Below, one piece after another: positions 7,967 through 15,788 of a DNA stretch of 20,120 nucleotides (within the stretch, counting starts at the first letter, position 1; the number at the start of each line of letters is the position of its first letter). The notes beneath the pieces were generated by a model, which worked only from the letters and a program-made list of their open reading frames with translations, searched no databases and was not told where the DNA came from. The position numbers and the translations under genes are program-made. Origin of the DNA: Clostridiaceae bacterium. Lineage in GTDB: Bacteria > Bacillota_A > Clostridia > Clostridiales > Clostridiaceae. The DNA lies in NCBI GenBank assembly GCA_029256485.1, contig JAQSXU010000058.1:1-20120 (forward strand), given 5' to 3'.

Positions 7967-9958
7967 GTGAGTAATGTAAGTAGTTCTTCATATACTACTC
8001 CTTCAGGAATGACAGGAGCAGGCGGCGGAAACATGTTAAGAATAACAGGTATGGCAACTGGACTTGATGTCGATGCAATGGTAAAGAAAATGATGGCTGC
8101 AGAGCAGGTTAAGGTAGATAAAGTTAAACAGGAGCAGCAGTTAATTTTATGGAAGCAGCAAGCATATCAGGATATAATTTCAAGCATTAAGGATTTGCAG
8201 AATTCAGTTTTTGACCCATTAAATCCTTCAAACAATTTGTTGTCACAGAGTAATTATAACAACCTTATAGCTTCAGGTTCAAATGCTACAGCTATAAATG
8301 CAACAGCTCAAACAGGAGCTGCTAGTGGAACTTATACAATAAATGTAACTCAAATAGCACAAAGTTCTGTCATAGGCAGTGACAATAGTTTGAATACTCA
8401 ATTCAAAGTAAATAATACTACAAATTGGAGTGGAGCTGGAAATAGCATAACTTTTAGCGTAGACGGTACGAATGCTCCTGCAATTGATTTATCAGGATAT
8501 ACGACAACAGGGGATAATTCAAAGGACCTTCCTAATCTAGCTTCATATATTAATAATCAAATAAGTAAAAATGCAAGCTTAAATGGTAAGGTTTCTGCAT
8601 CATATGTTAAGGACTCTTCTGGTGCTGATTATATAAAATTTACACCATTAACAACTAGTGCAATACAGATAACTTCAACTGGGGTTTCTGATATTACATC
8701 TTTAAATAAGAATTTTACCTCAGCTTCAATAAACACAAAACTTACTTCATTGGATTCAACATTAAATACCAATCTTAGCTTAAACTTAAATTATAATGGT
8801 AAAGCTATAGCTGTTAATTTAGATAATAGTGCTGCTGGCAAAAATGGTTCAGCTACAATAAATGATTTAATTACAGCTATAAAAACAGCTACTGGTGGAC
8901 AGGTAACGGGAAATTTTGATGATATTTCAGGAAAATTTATTTTACAAACTGTTAATACAGGAAGTACTACAGCATTATCAATAACTGGCAATAGTTTGAC
9001 TGCTGCATTGGGATTTACAGGCAGTCCGTATTCAACTGGCTCGGATGCTGTAGTTCAAATTACTCCACCAGGTTCAACAATAGCATCAACAGTTACAGAA
9101 AGCTCAAATAACTTTACATTAAATAATATGTCTTATTCTTTAAATAGTACAGGAACCTCAACTATATCAGTAAATACAAATACTCAGGGTGTACACGATA
9201 AAATTAAGAATTTTTTAGATAAATATAATACTATAATAGATAAGATACAGACAAAATTAAGTGAAACTAAGAGCTATGACTATCCTCCTTTAACTGATAC
9301 TCAAAAAAGTTCTATGAGTGCTGCTGATATAGCTTCGTGGAATGTAAAAGCACAGCAGGGGATTTTAAGAAATGATGACAATTTAGAAAAATTACTTTCA
9401 GATTTAAGAAGTGCCTTTGTAACTCCTGTTACAGATGCATCCGGAAAGTCAATTACAAGTCTTCATTTTGGTAATTTTGGAAGCGGTGCCATTGGAATTG
9501 ACACTCCTAGTGGTGCTAATGCTACAACTGATGGAGATAAAATTACCATTGTGGATGATGCAAAACTTAACGATGCCATATTAAATCATAGTGATGATTT
9601 AATAAAGCTTTTCACGACTAGTGTTACTGATAGTAAGAACAATTTGATTTCTAGTCAAAGTGGGATATTCTCCAGGATAGATAATATTTTTGACAATAAT
9701 GTAGGATTTGTTGGGACAAGTTATAACAGCGGAATACTTACTAAATATGCAAATGTACAAGATGACTATAGTATTATTGGGGGTGCAGGCGGTAATACTC
9801 TTCCAGATCAGATTTACTATAAGCAGCTATTGATAAAACAGATGACTGATGCTATGACTACTAAGCAAGAGACGTATTATCAACAATTTTCTCAGCTAGA
9901 AACTGCTATGAATACATTGAATGCACAGCAAGCACAATTGTCTTCACTAACAGGTTAA
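7967..9958 (+). CDS. fliD: Flagellar filament capping protein FliD
   Basis: FliD forms the cap at the filament tip that guides flagellin insertion. The N-terminal signature RITGMATGLDVDAMVKKMM lies at about 25-43 and is followed by a coiled-coil stretch rich in Gln (KQEQQLILWKQQAYQD). The C-terminus returns to coiled coil with many Gln/Tyr residues (ETYYQQFSQLETAMNTLNAQ), as in FliD_C. The centre is Ser/Thr/Asn-rich and variable, and the total of 663 residues is at the long end of the family. The start is GTG at 7967, with AGGGAG nearby. The FliT-like gene follows 21 bases later. Confidence 0.95.
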   Translation: MSNVSSSSYTTPSGMTGAGGGNMLRITGMATGLDVDAMVKKMMAAEQVKVDKVKQEQQLILWKQQAYQDIISSIKDLQNSVFDPLNPSNNLLSQSNYNNLIASGSNATAINATAQTGAASGTYTINVTQIAQSSVIGSDNSLNTQFKVNNTTNWSGAGNSITFSVDGTNAPAIDLSGYTTTGDNSKDLPNLASYINNQISKNASLNGKVSASYVKDSSGADYIKFTPLTTSAIQITSTGVSDITSLNKNFTSASINTKLTSLDSTLNTNLSLNLNYNGKAIAVNLDNSAAGKNGSATINDLITAIKTATGGQVTGNFDDISGKFILQTVNTGSTTALSITGNSLTAALGFTGSPYSTGSDAVVQITPPGSTIASTVTESSNNFTLNNMSYSLNSTGTSTISVNTNTQGVHDKIKNFLDKYNTIIDKIQTKLSETKSYDYPPLTDTQKSSMSAADIASWNVKAQQGILRNDDNLEKLLSDLRSAFVTPVTDASGKSITSLHFGNFGSGAIGIDTPSGANATTDGDKITIVDDAKLNDAILNHSDDLIKLFTTSVTDSKNNLISSQSGIFSRIDNIFDNNVGFVGTSYNSGILTKYANVQDDYSIIGGAGGNTLPDQIYYKQLLIKQMTDAMTTKQETYYQQFSQLETAMNTLNAQQAQLSSLTG

Positions 9959-9979
9959 CTTATAATGGAGAAAGTTAAA

Positions 9980-10324
9980 ATGAAAAGTAATTTAATAGAA
10001 GCTATGGAGTCTATTAAATCACTTACAGAGGAGCTTATTAAAATCGTTGAAGGTGATGATTATTCTAATTTAGAAAATACTTTATGTGAGAGACAGCAAA
10101 AAATAGACTCATTACAAGAATTAGGCTGTTCAATGGAAGAATATAGAGATGCGGAAGAAAGTTTTGAACTAAATAATCTTCAGCAAGTGCTATTTAAGTT
10201 AATGGAAAATAAGAAAATTGAAATTAGGGAAAAGTTAAATGATTTATTTAAAAATAAGGTTGTAACAAATAGCTATAATCATAATAATTTGGTTGGCTCA
10301 AAAATTTTTAGCAAAAAAATATAA
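9980..10324 (+). CDS. FliT-like flagellar chaperone
   Basis: The 114-residue protein is predicted to be almost wholly helical and acidic in its first 80 residues (SLTEELIKIVEGDDYSNLEN, then LCERQQKIDSLQELG), with a Lys/Asn-rich tail. Size, helical pattern and position directly after fliD fit a FliT-type chaperone, which binds FliD before export. Sequence identity to known FliT is not obvious by eye, so the assignment rests on context and fold-level features, and I leave the gene symbol empty. I chose the ATG at 9980, because GGAG at 9967-9970 is well placed for it, over an ATG at 9965. It ends the late operon before the flagellin leader. Confidence 0.72.
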   Translation: MKSNLIEAMESIKSLTEELIKIVEGDDYSNLENTLCERQQKIDSLQELGCSMEEYRDAEESFELNNLQQVLFKLMENKKIEIREKLNDLFKNKVVTNSYNHNNLVGSKIFSKKI

Positions 10325-10343
10325 AAAAATCTTTAAAAAGCTA

Positions 10344-10372
10344 TAAAGTATTTTTAAAATACTGCGAGATAA
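10344..10372 (+). promoter_or_regulatory. Candidate SigD-type promoter of the flagellin gene
   Basis: TAAA at 10344-10347 and CGAGATAA at 10365-10372 are the best sigma-28-like pair in the 174-base gap before fliC. The -10 keeps GATAA but lacks the CC of CCGATAA, and the spacer is one to two bases longer than at flgM. A start near 10379 would give a leader of about 120 nt. The call is weak. Confidence 0.35.
10347..10363. repeat. 17-nt palindrome upstream of fliC
   Basis: AGTATTTT-T-AAAATACT is a perfect palindrome with a one-base centre. It fills the spacer of the candidate fliC promoter. It may be an operator, or may be chance in AT-rich DNA. Confidence 0.5.
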
Positions 10373-10404
10373 TAAGTACAAGTAGTTAATATCAATATAC
10401 TGCT

Positions 10405-10418
10405 TAGTTAATTAACTA
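10405..10418. repeat. 14-nt palindrome in the fliC leader
   Basis: TAGTTAATTAACTA is a perfect 14-bp palindrome. Related half-sites, TAGTTAAT near 10383 and GTTTAACTAT near 10436, lie on either side. Its role is unknown. Confidence 0.5.
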
Positions 10419-10454
10419 TGATAGTAAAACTAAAAGTTTAACTATAAAAAATAA

Positions 10455-10474
10455 TTTGGCAAAGGATTGCCGAA
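10455..10474 (+). promoter_or_regulatory. Hairpin with AGGA loop in flagellin leader: candidate CsrA site 1
   Basis: TTTGGCAA (10455-10462) pairs with TTGCCGAA (10467-10474) in an 8-bp stem with one G-U pair, leaving the tetraloop AGGA at 10463-10466. GGA in a hairpin loop is the known CsrA recognition element. It lies 25 bases before the flagellin ATG and matches the arrangement of the upstream CsrA site in the Bacillus hag leader. Confidence 0.7.
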
Positions 10475-10477
10475 ACA

Positions 10478-10495
10478 AAATTCAAGGAGGAATTT
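10478..10495 (+). promoter_or_regulatory. Hairpin enclosing the flagellin Shine-Dalgarno: candidate CsrA site 2
   Basis: AAATTC (10478-10483) is the exact reverse complement of GAATTT (10490-10495), leaving AAGGAG in the loop. The loop contains the GGA (10486-10488) of the ribosome binding site itself. The two GGA motifs are 22 bases apart, suitable for one CsrA dimer to bridge. CsrA bound here would cover the ribosome binding site. Confidence 0.65.
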
Positions 10496-10498
10496 ATT

Positions 10499-11323
10499 AT
10501 GATAATTAATCACAATCTTAATGCAATGAATGCACACAGAAATATGACAAGCAATATAGCTGCAGCAGGAAAATCAATGGAGAAATTAAGCTCAGGTTTA
10601 AGAATAAACAGAGCTGGTGATGATGCAGCAGGTTTAGCTATTTCTGAAAAAATGAGAGGCCAGATTAGAGGATTAGATCAGGGATCAAGAAATGCTCAAG
10701 ATGGTATTTCATTAATACAAACTGCAGAAGGTGCTTTAAATGAAACTCATTCAATTTTACAGAGAATGAGAGAACTATCAGTTCAATCAACAACAGCAAC
10801 AAATACAACAGCTGATAGAACTGCTCTTCAAAAGGAGTTTGGACAATTACAGAAAGAAGTTACAAGAATAGCAACTCAGACAAACTTCAATACTAAAACA
10901 TTATTAACCGGTTCATTTGCAACAGCTTCATTACAGTTCCAGGTTGGAGCTAATGCTGGTGAGCAAATTGGTTTAGCAATAACAGATATGACAGCAACAG
11001 GTTTAGCTGTTGATAGTTCAAAGGCTTCAATAGGAACTGCTTCAGCTGCTTCAACTGCAATTACAACAGTAAACTCAGCAATAGCTCAAGTTTCTACAGA
11101 AAGAGCTAACCTTGGTTCAGTTCAAAACAGATTAGAGCATACAATAAACAACTTAAATACTGCAAGTGAAAACTTACAAGCATCTGAATCAAGAATTAGA
11201 GATGTTGATATGGCAAAAGAAATGATGAACTATTCAAAGAATAACATATTACAACAGGCTGCTCAGGCTATGCTTGCTCAAGCTAACCAAGCACCACAAG
11301 GAGTTCTTCAATTACTAAGATAA
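10499..11323 (+). CDS. fliC: Flagellin
   Basis: This is the filament subunit. The N-terminal D0/D1 region reads [15 protein letters not shown] and continues with [20 protein letters not shown] (about 31-50) and [20 protein letters not shown]. The C-terminal D0/D1 region has the arginine-containing [13 protein letters not shown] and ends in [14 protein letters not shown], the FliS-binding helix. At 274 residues it is a short flagellin with little or no D2/D3, and its centre (about 135-200) is rich in Thr, Ser and Ala, which are possible O-glycosylation sites. The ribosome binding site AAGGAGG lies at 10484-10490 inside a hairpin loop. The gene is flanked by its own leader and terminator and stands directly before the glycosylation genes. 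Confidence 0.97.
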   Translation: MIINHNLNAMNAHRNMTSNIAAAGKSMEKLSSGLRINRAGDDAAGLAISEKMRGQIRGLDQGSRNAQDGISLIQTAEGALNETHSILQRMRELSVQSTTATNTTADRTALQKEFGQLQKEVTRIATQTNFNTKTLLTGSFATASLQFQVGANAGEQIGLAITDMTATGLAVDSSKASIGTASAASTAITTVNSAIAQVSTERANLGSVQNRLEHTINNLNTASENLQASESRIRDVDMAKEMMNYSKNNILQQAAQAMLAQANQAPQGVLQLLR

Positions 11324-11334
11324 TTATCAAAGAG

Positions 11335-11367
11335 AAAACCTCTGAATAAATATTCAGGGGTTTTTTT
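11335..11367 (+). terminator. Intrinsic terminator after fliC
   Basis: CCTCTGAAT (11339-11347) pairs with ATTCAGGGG (11352-11360), with one T-G pair and loop AAAT, preceded by AAAA and followed by TTTTTTT (11361-11367). It is 12 bases past the flagellin stop codon. Confidence 0.93.
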
Positions 11368-11369
11368 AC

Positions 11370-11397
11370 TAAAGATTATTAACTTCGCATACGATAA
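11370..11397 (+). promoter_or_regulatory. Candidate SigD-type promoter upstream of the first maf gene
   Basis: TAAA at 11370-11373 and TACGATAA at 11390-11397 are separated by 16 bases. This differs from the flgM promoter by one -10 base (ACGATAA for CCGATAA) and one extra spacer base. It lies 28 bases before the maf start, just after the flagellin terminator, so it could co-express the glycosylation genes with flagellin. Confidence 0.4.
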
Positions 11398-11424
11398 TTA
11401 GTTATGCTATTTTAGGAGGTTTAT

Positions 11425-13185
11425 ATGGAAAATATTAAAGAAAAAGATGAAGTTAATAATTACCAGTATTTCTTAGAAAAAAGTAATGACAATAAGCATA
11501 TTATTAAAATTAAAAATAATAATAGAACATTTTATATTGGAAGTAAATATGCAACACAAAGAGATATTGATAAATTTATGGAGCAGATAGATGATTTTAA
11601 CGTTAGCACTGTATTCCTAGTTTTTGGATTAGGTGCTGGGGAACATATATTTGAGCTGTTAAAAAAAATAGGTAAAGAAAATAAAGTTTTAATCATAGAG
11701 CCGTATAAAAAAATTGTGGAATTATCTAAAATAGGTGGTTATTATGATGAAATAGTTAAGGATAAACGTGTAAGTATAGTCGAATTTAATTCTATAAACA
11801 TAATGGAAGTATTAAGTTCCTTTATAGATGAAATAAATATTAACAATATTAATTTTACTGTATATGCAAACTACAATAAAATATTTAAGTATGAATTTGA
11901 TGAGTTTTATAGAAGACTTAATGAATTTTTGTTGAAAAGTATAATAAATATGAATACCAATATTAGCTTTTCAGAACAGTTTTTTAAATGTTTTATAAAA
12001 AATATTAAGCATACTCTAGATAGTGTATTAATAAATGAATTTAGAAACAAATTTAAAAATATACCTGCTGTTGTTGTGTCTGCAGGTCCGTCATTAGAAA
12101 AAAATATAGAATTACTTAAAGAAGTTCAAGAAAAATTTATTATTATAACAGGAATTAGAACTGTTAGTAGTTTAAGTAGTAAGGGAATAAAACCGCACTT
12201 TGTATGTGTTGTTGATCCAACAGAAACTATGTATAATGTTGCTAAAAACTCACTAAATTGTAAATCGGCATTTGCTTTCTGCGAATGTACAAATTATAAA
12301 ATTGTTGAAGAATATAAAGGTAAGAAGATATTTTTTCAAGAAGGCATTAATTTAAAAGATGTGACTCCAGAGCTTCTCAACGTACAAGTAGATTCGTTGT
12401 GGGCAGGAGGCTCTGTGGCGCATACATGTACTGCTTTAGGAAAATATTTAGGGTGTAATCCAATAATTTTTGTTGGCCAGGATTTTGCTTATACTAATGA
12501 TAAATATCATGCGGAAAGCGCAAGTGATGACAATAATATTATAAACCCAGATAATACCATTTTTGTAGATGACATTAACGGAGAAAAGGTGCGAACTAGT
12601 AAACTTTTAAATACATACAAAAAGAATATGGAACAATTTATTAAGGTTTCTAAGGATACTTTATTTATTAATAGTACTGAAGGTGGAGCTAATATGATGG
12701 GAACAAAGATACAGCCTTTAGGATCTGTAATAAATGAGTATTCTCAATCTTATAATTTTAATCTAGGTATTGAAGATTTAATAAGTAAGTCTAATAATAT
12801 TAATAAGAATGAAGTTTTAAATAAAATAAAACAAATATTAGATAATTTAGAGAAAATAAAGGAAGAATGCGTTTCTGCGCTCAATTTTGCAGATCAGTTT
12901 TTAGATTGCAATGAGACGGAAAATGAAAAAAACATAGAAATTTTATTAAGAAAGATTAGTGACATAAATAAAATAATATATAAAGCTAAATTTATAGAGA
13001 ACATGCTAAAACCTACAATTTACAGCGTTTTAATGAATCCTGATTATTTAGAGAAAATTAATGAATCAAAGATCGAGAGGGAATATAGATTAGCTAAACA
13101 AGTTAAGAATTTATATGAAGGTATAGTAAAAGCAATTGATAAATCAATACCATATGTGAAAGAATGTATTGAAGAATTAAATTAG
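11425..13185 (+). CDS. Maf-type flagellin glycosyltransferase (DUF115), long form
   Basis: Motility accessory factor (Maf) proteins are cytoplasmic enzymes thought to transfer nonulosonic acids such as pseudaminic or legionaminic acid from CMP to Ser/Thr of flagellin before export. The central DUF115 domain begins near PAVVVSAGPSLEKN (214-227), with the GPSL motif at 221-224, followed by IKPHFVCVVDPTE and GQDFAYTNDKYHA (351-363). The N-terminal 200 residues are variable with a Rossmann-like VFLVFGLGAGEH stretch. The C-terminal 150 are charged helices. Length is 586 residues. ATG at 11425 has AGGAGG upstream. The base composition is poorer in GC than the flagellar genes. It heads a gene set running to about 14796. 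Confidence 0.9.
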   Translation: MENIKEKDEVNNYQYFLEKSNDNKHIIKIKNNNRTFYIGSKYATQRDIDKFMEQIDDFNVSTVFLVFGLGAGEHIFELLKKIGKENKVLIIEPYKKIVELSKIGGYYDEIVKDKRVSIVEFNSINIMEVLSSFIDEININNINFTVYANYNKIFKYEFDEFYRRLNEFLLKSIINMNTNISFSEQFFKCFIKNIKHTLDSVLINEFRNKFKNIPAVVVSAGPSLEKNIELLKEVQEKFIIITGIRTVSSLSSKGIKPHFVCVVDPTETMYNVAKNSLNCKSAFAFCECTNYKIVEEYKGKKIFFQEGINLKDVTPELLNVQVDSLWAGGSVAHTCTALGKYLGCNPIIFVGQDFAYTNDKYHAESASDDNNIINPDNTIFVDDINGEKVRTSKLLNTYKKNMEQFIKVSKDTLFINSTEGGANMMGTKIQPLGSVINEYSQSYNFNLGIEDLISKSNNINKNEVLNKIKQILDNLEKIKEECVSALNFADQFLDCNETENEKNIEILLRKISDINKIIYKAKFIENMLKPTIYSVLMNPDYLEKINESKIEREYRLAKQVKNLYEGIVKAIDKSIPYVKECIEELN

Positions 13186-13199
13186 TTTGGAGGAAAAAT

Positions 13200-13547
13200 A
13201 TGAATAAAGATAATATGGAATTACTGCTTAATCTTAAGGATTATGGTGAAAAATTAAATTCAGGTATAATTAAAACTTCAGAATATTTTCAAAGTTATGA
13301 TGAAGCTAATGGATCTAAACTTATGATTAGTATAATTGATGGATTGCAGTGGTTTCTTGATGCAGCTGTAAGTTGTTCAATATTATATAATAAAGTTGAT
13401 TTAATTAATATTAATAGTAAATTTAAAGAATTGGTTGAAGCTTTTGAAAATCAAGATTATGTTTTAATAGGAGATCTGTTACAGTATGAATTGTTACCTA
13501 TTATTCAAAAGATAAGAAATAATATAGATGAAATTATTAATATTTAA
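13200..13547 (+). CDS. Small helical protein of unknown function between two maf genes
   Basis: I do not recognise this 115-residue protein. It is acidic, predicted to be almost all helix, with one Cys and no membrane segment or signal peptide. A hydrophobic, aromatic stretch (MISIIDGLQWFLDAAVSCSI, about 41-60) and the C-terminal LLQYELLPIIQKIRNNIDEI suggest a helical bundle or dimer. The ATG at 13200 has GGAGG at 13190-13194, and the gene starts 14 bases after the first maf, so it is co-transcribed. Size and helicity resemble flagellar chaperones such as FliS or FliT, so it may be a Maf partner or a helper presenting flagellin; this is inference from context. Confidence 0.8.
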   Translation: MNKDNMELLLNLKDYGEKLNSGIIKTSEYFQSYDEANGSKLMISIIDGLQWFLDAAVSCSILYNKVDLININSKFKELVEAFENQDYVLIGDLLQYELLPIIQKIRNNIDEIINI

Positions 13548-13572
13548 AAATCTAAATTAGGGGTGTATTAAT

Positions 13573-14796
13573 ATGCAAAGAATAATTAAAGCTTTACAAA
13601 CTAAGGAAGAAAATTATACACTAAGTATTGATAATGTATTTTTGCACAGCAAATATTACCCTTTAAAAGAAGCTGAAAAATTCATAGAGAACAATATAAA
13701 CAATATTAAAAATAAAGAGTATATTGTTATTTATGGTATTGGATTAGCATATCACTTAAAAAAATTATTAAATATAGTAGATGAAAATAGCAAGGTTTTT
13801 GCATTTGATGCAGATATAGAAGTGATTAAGAAGAGTGAAGAAGTGGGATTACTAAATGAATTAAAAATGGATAAAAGATTAGAAATATTCTTTGAATATA
13901 ATAAAAATTTTTTTAAAGCACTGTCAGATAAAATGAAATTAGTTGAAGATATTATTGTGTATAAGCCTTCTGTTAGAACATTGCCATCAGAATATGATGA
14001 CTTAATTAATTTACTAAATTCATATGAATTAGCTAAAATAGCTGTGAAGAAATTTGGAAACATTGCAAAGGAGAACTATATAGTAAATTTACAATACAGC
14101 AATAAAAGTATAAAAGATTTTTTCAGAGAAACAAACTTTAGTGATAAACCTATCGTAATAGCTTCTGGAGGACCTTCTTTAGAAAATAACCTGAGAAGCT
14201 TGAGAAAATATAGGGATAACATATATATTTTTGCTCTTGGCAGAACTTTAGATATTTTAATGAAAAATGAAATAAAACCAGATGTAATTATAATAATTGA
14301 TCCGCAAAATTTAGTATTTGAACAGATAAAAGAGTATATAAATTTGGATATCCCACTATGCTATTTAAGTACTGCAAATAGCATGACGGTTAAAAATTAT
14401 ACTGGACCAAAATATATTTTTTTTAATGATTTGGACGAAAAAAACATAGATAATATTGTTATAAGCACTGGGAAATCCGTAGCTGTAGCAGCTATAGATA
14501 TTGCTGTGAAATCAGGTCCAAAACAAATTATTTTTTTAGGTCAGGACTTAGCATATATAAATAATAAATTTCATGCAGGAGATAAGGAAGAAAGAGAGTC
14601 TAATTTAACACCTGGAGGTAACAGAAAAGTGTTGGGTGTAGATGGTAATATGCTTGATACTAATATGGGACTTTTAGAATTCAAAAGAAATATAGAGAAA
14701 ATTATTAATTTAAATCCAAATGTTGAATTTATAAACTGCAGTAAGGGCGCTAAAATAAGGGGAACTAAGGAAAGAGAATTAGAACAGATTTTATAA
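13573..14796 (+). CDS. Maf-type flagellin glycosyltransferase (DUF115), short form
   Basis: This is a second Maf-family protein. The DUF115 motifs are PIVIASGGPSLENN (193-206), IKPDVIIIIDPQ and GQDLAYINNKFHA (323-335), aligning clearly with the first maf protein. At 407 residues it is about 180 shorter: the N-terminal variable region is somewhat reduced, and the protein ends in GAKIRGTKERELEQIL, soon after the point where the long form reads FINSTEGGANMMGTK, so the C-terminal helical region is absent. The stop is followed one base later by a decayed spsF fragment. It may be a natural short Maf that works with the small upstream protein, or a gene shortened by the rearrangement next to it. Confidence 0.85.
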   Translation: MQRIIKALQTKEENYTLSIDNVFLHSKYYPLKEAEKFIENNINNIKNKEYIVIYGIGLAYHLKKLLNIVDENSKVFAFDADIEVIKKSEEVGLLNELKMDKRLEIFFEYNKNFFKALSDKMKLVEDIIVYKPSVRTLPSEYDDLINLLNSYELAKIAVKKFGNIAKENYIVNLQYSNKSIKDFFRETNFSDKPIVIASGGPSLENNLRSLRKYRDNIYIFALGRTLDILMKNEIKPDVIIIIDPQNLVFEQIKEYINLDIPLCYLSTANSMTVKNYTGPKYIFFNDLDEKNIDNIVISTGKSVAVAAIDIAVKSGPKQIIFLGQDLAYINNKFHAGDKEERESNLTPGGNRKVLGVDGNMLDTNMGLLEFKRNIEKIINLNPNVEFINCSKGAKIRGTKERELEQIL

Positions 14797-14797
14797 T

Positions 14798-14941
14798 ATG
14801 AATATAGTTTGCATAATTCAAGCAAGAACCTATTCAACTAGTTTATCTGGAAAGGTTCGAAAAAACATATGTTGCGTAACAGTTTTAGGGCTTGATATTG
14901 GCAGGTGGAAATATAACACAAATTATTTATATAAAATATGA
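14798..14941 (+). pseudogene. 5' remnant of an spsF-like cytidylyltransferase gene
   Basis: A 47-codon frame begins MNIVCIIQARTYSTSLSGKV and continues KNICCVTVLGLDIGR before a TGA. It aligns residue by residue with the N-terminus of the intact SpsF-type protein encoded at 15789 (MKVCTIIQARTGSTRLPKKV). Several positions conserved in the intact copy are altered: Gly12 is Tyr, Arg15 is Ser, Pro17 is Ser and Leu21 is Arg, so the nucleotide-binding loop is probably dead. There is no clear ribosome binding site. The missing 3' part of such a gene appears at 17357. The remaining 105 bases to the next gene hold no clear coding or regulatory signal apart from its ribosome binding site. Confidence 0.8.
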
Positions 14942-15046
14942 TCAGAAAAATTCTAAGCTGGATTTATTTTTTATTCAAAAATCAATGTAAGAATAGTAAT
15001 GTTTTTTAGAATTTTAAATATAGTAATTTAATGGTGAGGCGAAAAA

Positions 15047-15775
15047 ATGAGCGAAAAAACGGTATTAATAACTGGAGGAAGCAAGGGGCTAGGAAGAGCA
15101 GCTGTGGAATACTTTGTAGAAAGTGGATATAATGTTGCGTTTACTTATTTAAATAGCGAAGATCGTGCAAAAGAATTGCATGATGAATATGGTGATTCAG
15201 TTTTACCAATACAAGCAGATGCATCTAATTATGATAGGGCTTTTGAGGTAGTAGAAGAGGTTATGAAAATGTATGGTAAAATAGACACTATTATTAACAA
15301 TGTTGCTTTAGCAAAAGACAAGCCAATATGGGAGATTGATAAATCAAAATGGGATTTTACAATAAATAATGCATTAAACCCCTGTTTCAATTATACTAGA
15401 GCGGTTGTTAATGAATTTATTAAAAATAGGAGCGGTAAGATTATTAACATTGGATCCATAAATGGTATGAGAGGTAGAGAGGGTAGTGTTGGCTACTGTA
15501 CAGCAAAGGCTGGTATAATAGGATTTACTAAAACAATTGCAAAAGAGCTAGGAGAATTTAATATAACTGCCAATGTTATAGCACCAGGATATATAGACAC
15601 TGATGGGCAAGCAAATACTAGCCAGTTAATAAAGAACTTAGTACTAGATGAATGCGCTATAAGAAGACTTACTAAGCCAATTGAAATTGTTTATTTAATA
15701 GAGTTTTTGGCTAGTTATAAAGGTGATAATATTACAGGGCAGGTTTATCAAGTAGATTGTGGACAATACATATGA
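15047..15775 (+). CDS. Short-chain dehydrogenase/reductase (SDR)
   Basis: A classical SDR of 242 residues, FabG-like in layout. It has the dinucleotide-binding motif TGGSKGLG at 9-16, NNVA at 84-87 (usual form NNAG), and the catalytic set Ser137, Tyr150 and Lys154 in GSVGYCTAKAG. The C-terminus contains NVIAPGYIDTD and ends TGQVYQVDCGQYI, the usual SDR finish. The substrate cannot be read from the sequence. Its position next to an spsF-like cytidylyltransferase and an aldo/keto reductase suggests oxidation or reduction of a sugar, comparable in context to PtmA in Campylobacter flagellin glycosylation. ATG at 15047 has GTGAGG at 15034-15039. The next gene starts 13 bases after the stop. Confidence 0.9.
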   Translation: MSEKTVLITGGSKGLGRAAVEYFVESGYNVAFTYLNSEDRAKELHDEYGDSVLPIQADASNYDRAFEVVEEVMKMYGKIDTIINNVALAKDKPIWEIDKSKWDFTINNALNPCFNYTRAVVNEFIKNRSGKIINIGSINGMRGREGSVGYCTAKAGIIGFTKTIAKELGEFNITANVIAPGYIDTDGQANTSQLIKNLVLDECAIRRLTKPIEIVYLIEFLASYKGDNITGQVYQVDCGQYI

Positions 15776-15788
15776 AAGAAGGAAAATT

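Noticed and set aside
11381..11393. A loxP-like half-site (11 of 13 bases) upstream of the first maf gene
   Set aside because: No matching second arm at the right distance and no recombinase gene; coincidence in AT-rich DNA.
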